DNA of 64,000 nt from JAVVEZ01 sp032250895 (lineage in GTDB: Bacteria; Pseudomonadota; Gammaproteobacteria; Pseudomonadales; Pseudohongiellaceae): positions 1-64,000 of the forward strand of contig JAVVEZ010000003.1 of NCBI GenBank assembly GCA_032250895.1, read 5' to 3'. Within the stretch, counting starts at the first letter, position 1, and every line of letters begins with the position of its first letter. The notes below the pieces were generated by a model. That model was not told the DNA's origin and searched no databases. It was given only the letters and a program-made list of their open reading frames with translations. Below are positions 1-7,033 of this stretch, in pieces. Both the position numbers and the translations under genes were made by a program.

Positions 1-48
1 ATGTGGAAAACCCTCGGCTCGATCGTTTCTACGGCGCAGACTCCTAGG
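1..48 (+). repeat. 60-bp intergenic repeat, copy A (cut by window edge)
   Basis: This is the right-hand 48 bases of a 60-bp unit that recurs twice within the next 170 bases. It holds the shared blocks ATGTGG and GTTTCTACGGCGCAG and ends in CTCCTAGG. It matches copy C (153-212) almost base for base. Its end overlaps copy B, which is inverted; together they make a nearly perfect palindrome at 31-60 centred on CCTAGG. Nature unknown; a REP/MITE-like element is likely. Confidence 0.75.
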
Positions 49-102
49 AGCCTGCGCCGTATAAACTAATCGGCCTGCGACTTCCCCACATTGGTCCATT
101 TT
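43..102 (-). repeat. 60-bp intergenic repeat, copy B (inverted)
   Basis: Read on the minus strand this unit starts AAAATGG, then AATGTGG, then GTTTATACGGCGCAGG, and ends CTCCTAGG, the same landmarks at nearly the same spacing as copy C. The middle is diverged from copies A and C. It shares the CCTAGG end with copy A, giving a head-to-head pair able to fold into a long hairpin. Confidence 0.65.
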
Positions 103-152
103 CCCGATCCTCCTCGTTACATAGTCACCACTATGCGCCTCGGACGATCGAA

Positions 153-212
153 AAAATGGCCTCAATGTGGAAAACCCTCGGCTCGATCGTTTCTACGGCG
201 CAGGCTCCTAGG
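153..212 (+). repeat. 60-bp intergenic repeat, copy C
   Basis: This is a complete unit running from AAAATGG to CCTAGG, in direct orientation to copy A, with which it is nearly identical over 48 bases. It is not followed by an inverted partner. No protein-coding signal is evident in the 1-523 stretch, which otherwise contains only one degenerate REP-like sequence (296-320) and the ribosome binding site of the next gene. Confidence 0.75.
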
Positions 213-295
213 GACGAACTCGTAGCGTCCCCCGGAGATCCTGCGCCGCTGTCCGGGCCTTTCACTGAACCTGCATGGCATGAGGATGCCTGGCT

Positions 296-320
296 GGATC
301 CCCGCCTGCGGCGCGGGCCT
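296..320 (-). repeat. REP-like palindrome, degenerate copy 1
   Basis: GGATCCCCGCCTGCG followed by GCGCGGGC is the reverse orientation of a short GC palindrome (core ATCCCCGC...GCGGGGAT) found three more times near 54.4, 60.2 and 63.1 kb. This copy has two extra bases in the loop region and a weaker second arm. Confidence 0.55.
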
Positions 321-523
321 TTGTCCTGGACTGGCATCACCAGGAGGCGCCGCTCACGGCCTTCGGACAGGCGGTGTATCTCGGACCCATATCGGCTATA
401 CTCATGCCATTTTATTGCTTGCCGATCGAGCCCACTGCACCCGGCATCGCCGGTCAGGGGGCAGGTACCCCGGGCTCCGGTGCCGACGCCGGCCCGGGAC
501 CTTCAGACACTTACGGAGAAGCC

Positions 524-1231
524 ATGAATCGCAGCAGCCTTCTTTTTTGTCTGGCACTTGTGCTCGTGCAGCAGCCCGCCCATGCCCAGAATACACAGGT
601 CGATGCGGAAATCGATGCGCTGACGGCCCGCGTCGAGAAGCTGGAGGGTACCCGCGCCATCAAGAAATTGCAGCGTGCCTTCGGCTACTATGTCGATCGC
701 GGCCTGTGGGGCGACGCGGCTGATCTGTTCAGCAACGACGGGACCATCGAAATCGGCATCGACGGCGTCTATGTCGGCAAGGCCCACATCCAGGAATATC
801 TGCGACGCCTGCACGGCGGCCAGGAAGGGCTGATCTACGGCCAGCTCAATGAATGGGTGACACTGCAACCCGCGGTCTTCGTCGCCGACGATGGCCGGAG
901 CGCCACCGCGCGCTGGCGCGATCACGGTATGCTGGGCCAGTACAAGCAGCATGCCGAATGGCGTGACGGCATCTATGAAAACACCTATGTCAGGGAAGCC
1001 GGCATCTGGAAGATCAAATCCCTGCATCTGTATGTCAATTTTCTTGCGCCCTACGAAGCAGGCTGGGCGCGCCTGCAGCCGGGTGAGGGCCTGGTGCAGA
1101 GCCAGACCTCTAAAGACTTCCCGCCGGACCGTGGCCCGAGCATGGCTTACAAACCCTTTCCCGACACCAACGTGCCGCCCTTCCAGGCGCTGCATCCGGT
1201 CACCGGCAAGCCGGTGAAAGGAGTCCGCTGA
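524..1231 (+). CDS. Exported SnoaL/NTF2-like protein 1
   Basis: A 235-residue protein with a cleavable signal peptide (hydrophobic stretch about residues 5-16, ending PAHAQ). A short coiled-coil-like helix (DALTARVEKLEGTRAIKKLQ) leads into a SnoaL/NTF2-like fold with the signature FGYYVDRGLWGDAADLFSNDGTIE. The start at 524 was chosen because GGAGAA lies six to nine bases upstream and the signal peptide begins there; the open frame extends further upstream without coding character. It is the first of three adjacent paralogues, coupled to the next by a one-base stop/start overlap. SnoaL-like proteins include isomerases, hydratases and non-catalytic binders, so the activity cannot be named. A periplasmic role with the quinoprotein downstream is inferred from the operon. 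Confidence 0.85.
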   Translation: MNRSSLLFCLALVLVQQPAHAQNTQVDAEIDALTARVEKLEGTRAIKKLQRAFGYYVDRGLWGDAADLFSNDGTIEIGIDGVYVGKAHIQEYLRRLHGGQEGLIYGQLNEWVTLQPAVFVADDGRSATARWRDHGMLGQYKQHAEWRDGIYENTYVREAGIWKIKSLHLYVNFLAPYEAGWARLQPGEGLVQSQTSKDFPPDRGPSMAYKPFPDTNVPPFQALHPVTGKPVKGVR

Positions 1232-1962
1232 TGCGTTCAAAGTACACATTGCTGAAGCGTTGCTGCGTGCTGCTCGCGATATTTTCGCTTGCCCCGGCGC
1301 CCGCCATGGCCCAGGCCACGCTTGATGCCCGCCTGGCCGCCTATCGCGAGCGGGTCGCCCGGCTCGAAGACCAGGATGCCATCGAGAACCTGCAGGCGAC
1401 TTTCGGCTACTTTTTCGACAAGGGCCTGTGGGAGGACGCGGCGGACCTGTTCGCACGCGAAGGAAGCTTCGAATACGGTCTGAGCGGTGTCTACATAGGG
1501 CAGGAACGGATTCGCCGGGCCATGCTGCTGCTGGGGCCCGAAGGCCTGGGGCAGGGCTACCTGAACAACCACATGCAGTTGCAGGCAGTGATCACCGTCG
1601 CCGCCGACGGGAACACGGCGACCGGACGCTGGCAGGGCATGGTGCAGTTGGCCGAACCCGGCACCAATGGCATCTGGGGAGTGGGCATCTATGAGAACGG
1701 CTACGTGAAGGAAGACGGGGTCTGGAAGATCGCCAGCCTGCACTTCTACCCGAGCGCGTTCACCGACTACGACAAGGGCTGGGCACGCTCGCTGCTGCCG
1801 CTGAAGGGGCAAAGCGCCCTGTTCCCGCCCGACCAGCCACCCACGGAGGTCTATCGGGCCATGCCGGGCAACCATATCCCGCCGTTCAGCTACAGGCATC
1901 CGGTAACCGGTGAACCTCTCAGGGATCTGCCGCAGGCCGTGGACAGTGTGTTGGGGAAATGA
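1231..1962 (+). CDS. Exported SnoaL/NTF2-like protein 2
   Basis: A 243-residue paralogue of its two neighbours. A signal peptide (about residues 1-28, ending APAMAQA) precedes the same layout: an ARLEDQDAIENLQ helix, then TFGYFFDKGLWEDAADLFAREGSFE, a GVYIG turn, and a C-terminal segment with PPFSYRHPVTGEP that closely resembles PPFQALHPVTGKP in protein 1. The ATG overlaps the upstream stop by one base, so translation is probably coupled. Function unknown beyond the SnoaL-like fold. The shared proline-rich tail is a family trait worth noting because it lies outside the usual SnoaL core. Confidence 0.85.
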   Translation: MRSKYTLLKRCCVLLAIFSLAPAPAMAQATLDARLAAYRERVARLEDQDAIENLQATFGYFFDKGLWEDAADLFAREGSFEYGLSGVYIGQERIRRAMLLLGPEGLGQGYLNNHMQLQAVITVAADGNTATGRWQGMVQLAEPGTNGIWGVGIYENGYVKEDGVWKIASLHFYPSAFTDYDKGWARSLLPLKGQSALFPPDQPPTEVYRAMPGNHIPPFSYRHPVTGEPLRDLPQAVDSVLGK

Positions 1963-2765
1963 CGATGACAGACAGGATATTCAGTATGACCGCGCGCGCC
2001 ACCCTCGCCCTGGTGCTGATTGCCGCTGCAATGCCGGCGTTCACACAGCCTGCCGCTGAGCGGCTGGACGCGCTAGAGGCGCGCATCACGCGGCTGGAGG
2101 ACCTGAACCAGATCGAGCGTCTGCAGCGCACCTATGGTTATTTCGTGGACAAGAGCCAGTGGACGCCACTCGCGGAATTGTTTGCTGACGATGCCACGCT
2201 GGAAATCGGCGGCAAGGGCATCTTCCTCGGCAAGTCCCGGGTGCTGGAATACATGCAGACGGCCTTCGGGCCTGACGGGGCAAAGGAAGGCGTGCTGGCC
2301 AACCACATGCAGTTCCAGTCCATCCCCGATATTTCCGCCGACGGTACGAGGGGCTGGATCCGCTCGCGCGCCTATGTGATGAGCATGGGAGGCTGGGGTC
2401 TGCCACTGTACGAAAATGAGTACCGGAAGGAAAACGGTGTCTGGAAGATCAGCCGCCTCACCGGGCCTTTCACGATGTATTCGAGTTGGGAAGGCTGGGG
2501 CAGGAATGCGCTGAACAATACCTGGCCGGACAAATTCGATCCGCCGCCGGATCTGCCGCCGTCCACCGTGTATCTCACGTATCCGGCCTACTACATCATT
2601 CCCTTCCATTACCCGAATCCGGTGACAGGCAAGCCCTTCCTGCCCGATCTGGGAGGGCTTGGCGCCTACGCCGCGCCTCCCGGCACCCGGGCACAGAGGG
2701 AATTCCTGCGCGTCGGCCGCATGGCTGATGGCACCCAGGCAATTGCCGAACCACCGAGAGACTGA
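1959..2765 (+). CDS. Exported SnoaL/NTF2-like protein 3
   Basis: A 268-residue third paralogue, starting inside the end of protein 2 (4-base ATGA overlap). The signal peptide covers roughly residues 1-31 (hydrophobic TARATLALVLIAAAMPAFTQ). The helix ARITRLEDLNQIERLQ and the block YGYFVDKSQWTPLAELFADDATLEIGG match proteins 1 and 2. The tail is about 25 residues longer (after PNPVTGKPFLPDL). The internal ATG at 1986 (MTARATL) could also serve as start. Three tandem copies with clear divergence suggest different substrates or a hetero-oligomer; both are inference. Confidence 0.85.
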   Translation: MTMTDRIFSMTARATLALVLIAAAMPAFTQPAAERLDALEARITRLEDLNQIERLQRTYGYFVDKSQWTPLAELFADDATLEIGGKGIFLGKSRVLEYMQTAFGPDGAKEGVLANHMQFQSIPDISADGTRGWIRSRAYVMSMGGWGLPLYENEYRKENGVWKISRLTGPFTMYSSWEGWGRNALNNTWPDKFDPPPDLPPSTVYLTYPAYYIIPFHYPNPVTGKPFLPDLGGLGAYAAPPGTRAQREFLRVGRMADGTQAIAEPPRD

Positions 2766-2767
2766 GC

Positions 2768-4930
2768 ATGCATTTGATGACCAACCTGACCCTGGGCGCG
2801 GCCCTGTGCCTGACACTGACAGGCTGCGGTGACCCCACGACCAGCCAGCCCCCCGCCACCAACACCACGGCTGCCATCAGCACCAGCGCGGCGCTTCCTG
2901 CGTCTGCCGGCGCGGCCGCCGTGGACCAGACCCGCTATGTGAACGCCGCCGGCGAACCCGAAAACTGGCTGAGCTACGGCAACACCTGGAAGGAGCAGCG
3001 CTTCAGCGCGCTCGACCAGATCAATGCGGGCAATGTCGATCGCCTCGGGCTGGCCTGGTTCGCCGAACTTGGCACGCTGCGTGGCGTGGTTGCCACGCCG
3101 CTGGTCATCGACGGTGTGCTCTACAACACCTCGTCCTGGAATATCACCACCGCCTACAAGGCCGACAGCGGCGAGGTGCTGTGGACCTATGATCCGAAGG
3201 TGTCGCCCGAATATGCCAGCGTCACCTGCTGCGGCGTGGTGAGCCGTGGACTGGCCGCGTGGAAGGGCAAGATCATCAGCGCCACACTGGACGGTCGCCT
3301 GATTGCGCTCGATGCCGCCACGGGCACACCGGTGTGGGAAGTCAACACATTGATCCCCGGCCAACCGCTCTCGATCACCGGTGCACCGCGCATGGCGAAT
3401 GGTTTGGTGGTCATCGGCAACAGCGGTGGCGACGTGGGTTCGCGTGGCTACATCTCGGGCTATGACGCCGAAACCGGCGCCAAGGTATGGCGTTTCTTCA
3501 TCGTGCCCGGCGAGCCCGGCGTGCCCGATGGCGAGGCTTCCGACTCCGTGATGGCGATGGCCGCAGCAACCTGGACCGGCGAATGGTGGAAGATGGGGGG
3601 CGGTGGCAACGCCTGGGACAGCATCGTCTACGATCCCGGGTTGGGCCTCGTGTACTTCGCCACCGGCAATGGTTCGCCGCACCATATGAAGTTCCGCAGC
3701 CCGCAGGGCGGTGACAACCTGTTCCTGTGCTCCATCGTGGCGGTGGATGCCGCCACCGGCGAATACCGCTGGCACTACCAGGAGATACCCTCCGAACAGT
3801 GGGATTATGACTGCACCAACCCCTTGCTGCTGGCCGAACTGGAGATCGAGGGTGAACAGCGCCGGGTGCTCATGCACGCGCCCAAGCACGCCTACTTCTA
3901 TGTGCTGGACCGCGTCACCGGCGAGTTGCTCAGCACCGGGCACTATGTGGAGAACACCAACTGGTCTTCGCATGTGGACATGACGAGCGGTCGCCCCGTG
4001 CTCAATGAAGTCGCCTTTCCCACCAGCGAGCCGGTGCTGCTGAGCCCCGGCTTCGGTGGCGGCCACAACTGGAATCCGATGTCCTTCAGTCCACGCACGG
4101 GCCTTGTCTACATTCCCGCGCACGAAACCTACCAGGTCTATGGCGTGGCCGACGCTGAGCAGTTCAACTTCGTGCTGGGCCGCTCCACCTGGGCAGGCCC
4201 ACGCTCGAACCCCGAGTTGCGGCGCGAGTTGAACCAACAGGCGCAGGAACGCGAGAAGGGTTACCTGCTGGCCTGGGACCCCGTGAAACAACAGGAAGCC
4301 TGGCGCGTGCCCCATCCGCACGCAGGCAGTGGCGGCACGCTGGCGACGGCCGGCAACCTGGTGGTGCAGAGCACGATCCGCAAGACGCTTTCCATCTACA
4401 GCGCCGACACCGGCGAACTCTTGTGGGAAATGCCGATCCAGAGCGTGGCTCCGGGCGGCCCCATCACCTACATGGTTGATGGCAAACAGTACCTCGCCAT
4501 CAACGCAGGCTGGAACAGCGCACTGGTGAGTGGCTTGAACGACGAGGGCCCCTTCACCTGGGCGCCGGCGCGGCTGCTGGTGTTCGCGCTGGATGCCAGC
4601 GGCGTGGAACTGCCACCGGAACCGGCGCCGGGCGAACTGTTCGCGCCGCCGAACACTCAAATCGACCCCGCCCAGGCGGCACGCGGCGAGATTTTGTTCG
4701 CCGCCAATTGCCAGCTCTGCCACGGTGTCAATGCCATCGGTGGCCTGAAGGATCTGCGCTTCATGTCGCCTGACGCGCACGCCGACTACCTCGCCATCGT
4801 CATCAACGGCACCCGCGCCGACCGCGGCATGCCACGTCAGGATACGCTCACCGAAGCCCAGGCCGAGGATATTCACGCCTGGCTCATCAAGCGTGCGCAG
4901 GAGGATTGGCACCCGGGGTTCATGCAGTGA
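2768..4930 (+). CDS. PQQ-dependent dehydrogenase lipoprotein with C-terminal cytochrome c
   Basis: A 720-residue quinohaemoprotein. Residues 1-20 end in the lipobox LTGC (Cys20), so the protein is probably anchored to a membrane facing the periplasm. The body is an eight-bladed PQQ propeller: adjacent Cys154-Cys155 form the disulfide typical of type I/II alcohol dehydrogenases, and WDYD at 345-348 matches the conserved segment near the active site. A cytochrome c domain follows, with haem motif CQLCH at 648-652. Such enzymes oxidise alcohols or aldehydes and pass electrons through PQQ and haem to the respiratory chain. It begins two bases after the third SnoaL-like gene, closing the operon. 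No pqq synthesis genes lie in the window. The substrate is unknown. Confidence 0.9.
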   Translation: MHLMTNLTLGAALCLTLTGCGDPTTSQPPATNTTAAISTSAALPASAGAAAVDQTRYVNAAGEPENWLSYGNTWKEQRFSALDQINAGNVDRLGLAWFAELGTLRGVVATPLVIDGVLYNTSSWNITTAYKADSGEVLWTYDPKVSPEYASVTCCGVVSRGLAAWKGKIISATLDGRLIALDAATGTPVWEVNTLIPGQPLSITGAPRMANGLVVIGNSGGDVGSRGYISGYDAETGAKVWRFFIVPGEPGVPDGEASDSVMAMAAATWTGEWWKMGGGGNAWDSIVYDPGLGLVYFATGNGSPHHMKFRSPQGGDNLFLCSIVAVDAATGEYRWHYQEIPSEQWDYDCTNPLLLAELEIEGEQRRVLMHAPKHAYFYVLDRVTGELLSTGHYVENTNWSSHVDMTSGRPVLNEVAFPTSEPVLLSPGFGGGHNWNPMSFSPRTGLVYIPAHETYQVYGVADAEQFNFVLGRSTWAGPRSNPELRRELNQQAQEREKGYLLAWDPVKQQEAWRVPHPHAGSGGTLATAGNLVVQSTIRKTLSIYSADTGELLWEMPIQSVAPGGPITYMVDGKQYLAINAGWNSALVSGLNDEGPFTWAPARLLVFALDASGVELPPEPAPGELFAPPNTQIDPAQAARGEILFAANCQLCHGVNAIGGLKDLRFMSPDAHADYLAIVINGTRADRGMPRQDTLTEAQAEDIHAWLIKRAQEDWHPGFMQ

Positions 4931-5046
4931 GTGCCTGCATACATAGAGGTGCCCAGCAGTTCAAGGTGTTAACATGGGCTCCCGTAGCCACTCGGTCCTG
5001 TAGCTGAATAAAAAGCTGAGGCAAAACAAGGTAAATGAGGTAAACA

Positions 5047-6225
5047 ATGGCAGCAATAGAAACATCGCCCCATCCCCTGGTCTTCAAACTGGAAAATGCA
5101 TCGGAACTTGGCTTCAGTGTCCCGGCGAACGAAAATGTTGCGATGCGTACCTGGGCCCGTTCCCTGGCGGGGATGCAAAAAGAAGCCATCGTCGGCTATG
5201 GCCCTACCGGCACGACCTGGCGCATGGTCTGTGATGAAGGCCCCTATCTGAATGGCACCGATCTTGCCCCCTTCCCCTTGGCCTTTTTTAGCGCCGGCCT
5301 TGCCGCCAATTTCATGTCCGGCATCCTGAAGGCCCTGGCAGAGGCGAAGATCGGGCACCGGGGCATCACATTGCTGCAGGACAATGTCTATGGCATGGAT
5401 GGATCGGCCATCAGGGGCACCATGACCGGTGAAGCCTTGCCTGTCAGCCTGGACGTACAGGTAGATAGTGCGGCACCGGCGGCGGCCATTCAGAAGGCCG
5501 TCACGGCGGCGCTGGAGGCATCTGCGGGCGGGGCGCTGTTGCGCTCGGTTCTGGACAGTGCCTTTACCCTGAGCTTGAACGGCGAACAACTGCCGACCGG
5601 GCGCGTCAAGCAGCTTGCCGACCCGGCGGGGCCGGCGCCGGTTGGTTTCGACGCAGCACGACCGACTGCCGGCAACGAATTTGCCGCTGACATCATTCAG
5701 AAACTGGAAGCAGCCACCATTGTGCACGGCGTGGAGGGTGGCGCCGGCAGCAGCCTGTCCGGCGAACAAAAACGTTTGTTGCAGGTTCGCGGTATCTGCA
5801 CACTGCGGGATGACGGTCTGAAAGAAATCAAGGTGCAGTTGTTCAAACCGATAGGCAGTGTGTTCCGCTTCCTGTCCGATGACAGCCGCCTGGTCGACGG
5901 CCAGGAACGTGCGCCTTCCGGTCTGGCCTATCTGTCTGCCGGCATAGCCTTTTGCTACATGACCCAGATTGGCCGTTATTCCCATATTGTCAAAAAGCCT
6001 CTGGAAAGTTACCGGATCGTTCAGGATACCTGTTTCAGTCTGGCAGACGCGGAGCATGCACAGGCAGGCTGTGAAGCGGTAAAAACCCATGTTTATCTGG
6101 AAACCGGGGAGGGCGAGGACTACGCCCGGACCCTGGTGGACATGAGTGAACAGACCTGCTTTCTGCACGCGGCCTGCCGTGCCGGCGTCGCGGTCAACAG
6201 CAAAGTAAGCAAAGCAAAAGTATGA
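5047..6225 (+). CDS. Double-domain OsmC-family protein
   Basis: A 392-residue protein that appears to be two OsmC-like halves. The first half (about 20-180) has the helix LAPFPLAFFSAGLAANFMSGI; the second (about 225-385) has the matching helix SGLAYLSAGIAFCYMTQIGRYS with Cys303 and a later EQTCFLHAACR with Cys371. OsmC/Ohr proteins reduce organic peroxides using two cysteines in such positions. The second half keeps both; the first has Ala/Asn where the first cysteine would be, so it may be structural. No signal peptide is seen, so it is cytoplasmic. GAGG lies about 8 bases before the ATG. The stop overlaps the next gene's start (ATGA). The thiol-peroxidase role is inferred from the family. 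Confidence 0.72.
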   Translation: MAAIETSPHPLVFKLENASELGFSVPANENVAMRTWARSLAGMQKEAIVGYGPTGTTWRMVCDEGPYLNGTDLAPFPLAFFSAGLAANFMSGILKALAEAKIGHRGITLLQDNVYGMDGSAIRGTMTGEALPVSLDVQVDSAAPAAAIQKAVTAALEASAGGALLRSVLDSAFTLSLNGEQLPTGRVKQLADPAGPAPVGFDAARPTAGNEFAADIIQKLEAATIVHGVEGGAGSSLSGEQKRLLQVRGICTLRDDGLKEIKVQLFKPIGSVFRFLSDDSRLVDGQERAPSGLAYLSAGIAFCYMTQIGRYSHIVKKPLESYRIVQDTCFSLADAEHAQAGCEAVKTHVYLETGEGEDYARTLVDMSEQTCFLHAACRAGVAVNSKVSKAKV

Positions 6226-6902
6226 AAGCGGAATTCTGGCACGAGAGCTGGCAAAAAAACCAGATCGGCTTCCATCTCAGCGAGGTCCATCCACTGTTGC
6301 GCCGGCACTGGGCTGCGCTCGATGTGATGCCGGGTGCGCATGTCTTCGTACCCTTGTGCGGCAAATCCCTGGACATCCTCTGGCTTCTGCAGCAGGGCTA
6401 TCAGGTCAGTGCGGTTGAATTGTCTGCCCTGGCCATAGATGCCTTCCTGGCTGAAGCCGGCATCGTGGCGGAGCGTCAGGACCTGGGCGCATTGCAATGT
6501 TACAGTGCGCCCGGACTGAAGCTGTACTGCGGTGATTTTTTCGCCTTGCAGGCTGAGCATCTGGCGGGTGTGACGGTGGTCTATGACCGGGCCGCACTGG
6601 TGGCGCTGCCACCGGCCATGCGCGAGCACTATTGCCGGCATTTGTTGCAGTTGTTGGCGGGCAGGGAGGTACAATTGCTGCTGATCACTCTGGAATACGA
6701 CCAGGCCCTGGTGGCAGGCCCACCGCATTCGGTATCGTCACAGGAAGTGGCCGCCCACTATGGTGCGGTGGGGATCATTCAGTTGCTGGATGCCCGTCTG
6801 GATGCGGCGCCACCGCCCAGGTTCACGGCGGCCGGCATTCCCGTGCTGCTGGAAAAGGCGTATCAAATCAGTCTGCATGGGAATACGTCAGAGGTAGATT
6901 AG
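6222..6902 (+). CDS. tpm: Thiopurine S-methyltransferase family protein
   Basis: A 226-residue SAM-dependent methyltransferase. The opening FWHESWQKNQIGFHLSEVHPLL and the SAM-binding loop VFVPLCGKSLDILWLLQQGYQVSAVELS are hallmarks of bacterial thiopurine methyltransferases, which methylate thiols and, in several bacteria, selenium or tellurium oxyanions. YDRAALVALPPAMRE in the middle is also family-typical. It overlaps the end of the OsmC-like gene by four bases, so both are likely made together; a shared role in thiol or oxidant handling is inference. The length matches the family (about 215-230). Confidence 0.9.
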   Translation: MKAEFWHESWQKNQIGFHLSEVHPLLRRHWAALDVMPGAHVFVPLCGKSLDILWLLQQGYQVSAVELSALAIDAFLAEAGIVAERQDLGALQCYSAPGLKLYCGDFFALQAEHLAGVTVVYDRAALVALPPAMREHYCRHLLQLLAGREVQLLLITLEYDQALVAGPPHSVSSQEVAAHYGAVGIIQLLDARLDAAPPPRFTAAGIPVLLEKAYQISLHGNTSEVD

Positions 6903-6910
6903 CGGCCGCG

Positions 6911-6939
6911 TCGGTAATATTTCCCGCCTGGGTTATAAT
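6911..6939 (+). promoter_or_regulatory. Candidate promoter for the UDP-sugar dehydratase gene
   Basis: A perfect TATAAT lies at 6934-6939 with a poor -35 (TCGGTA) 17 bases upstream, about 95 bases before the next start codon. The strong -10 and its position in the only gap between these genes support it; the weak -35 leaves it uncertain. Confidence 0.4.
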
Positions 6940-7033
6940 CGCTCCCGGGATCACTCTGGCGAGGGGCATGGGATCAGCGGGTGAGCGATGGATCATTATG
7001 GAACGACCACGAACGACCGTAAAGTGGGGATAA

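Noticed and set aside
374..523. Upstream extension of the first SnoaL-like gene
   Set aside because: The extension lacks coding character and would bury the signal peptide; a good ribosome binding site precedes the ATG at 524.
2666..4912. A 748-codon open frame antisense to the PQQ dehydrogenase gene
   Set aside because: The plus-strand frame has a lipobox, PQQ motifs and CQLCH; the antisense frame has no recognisable domain and is a by-product of G/C-rich third positions.
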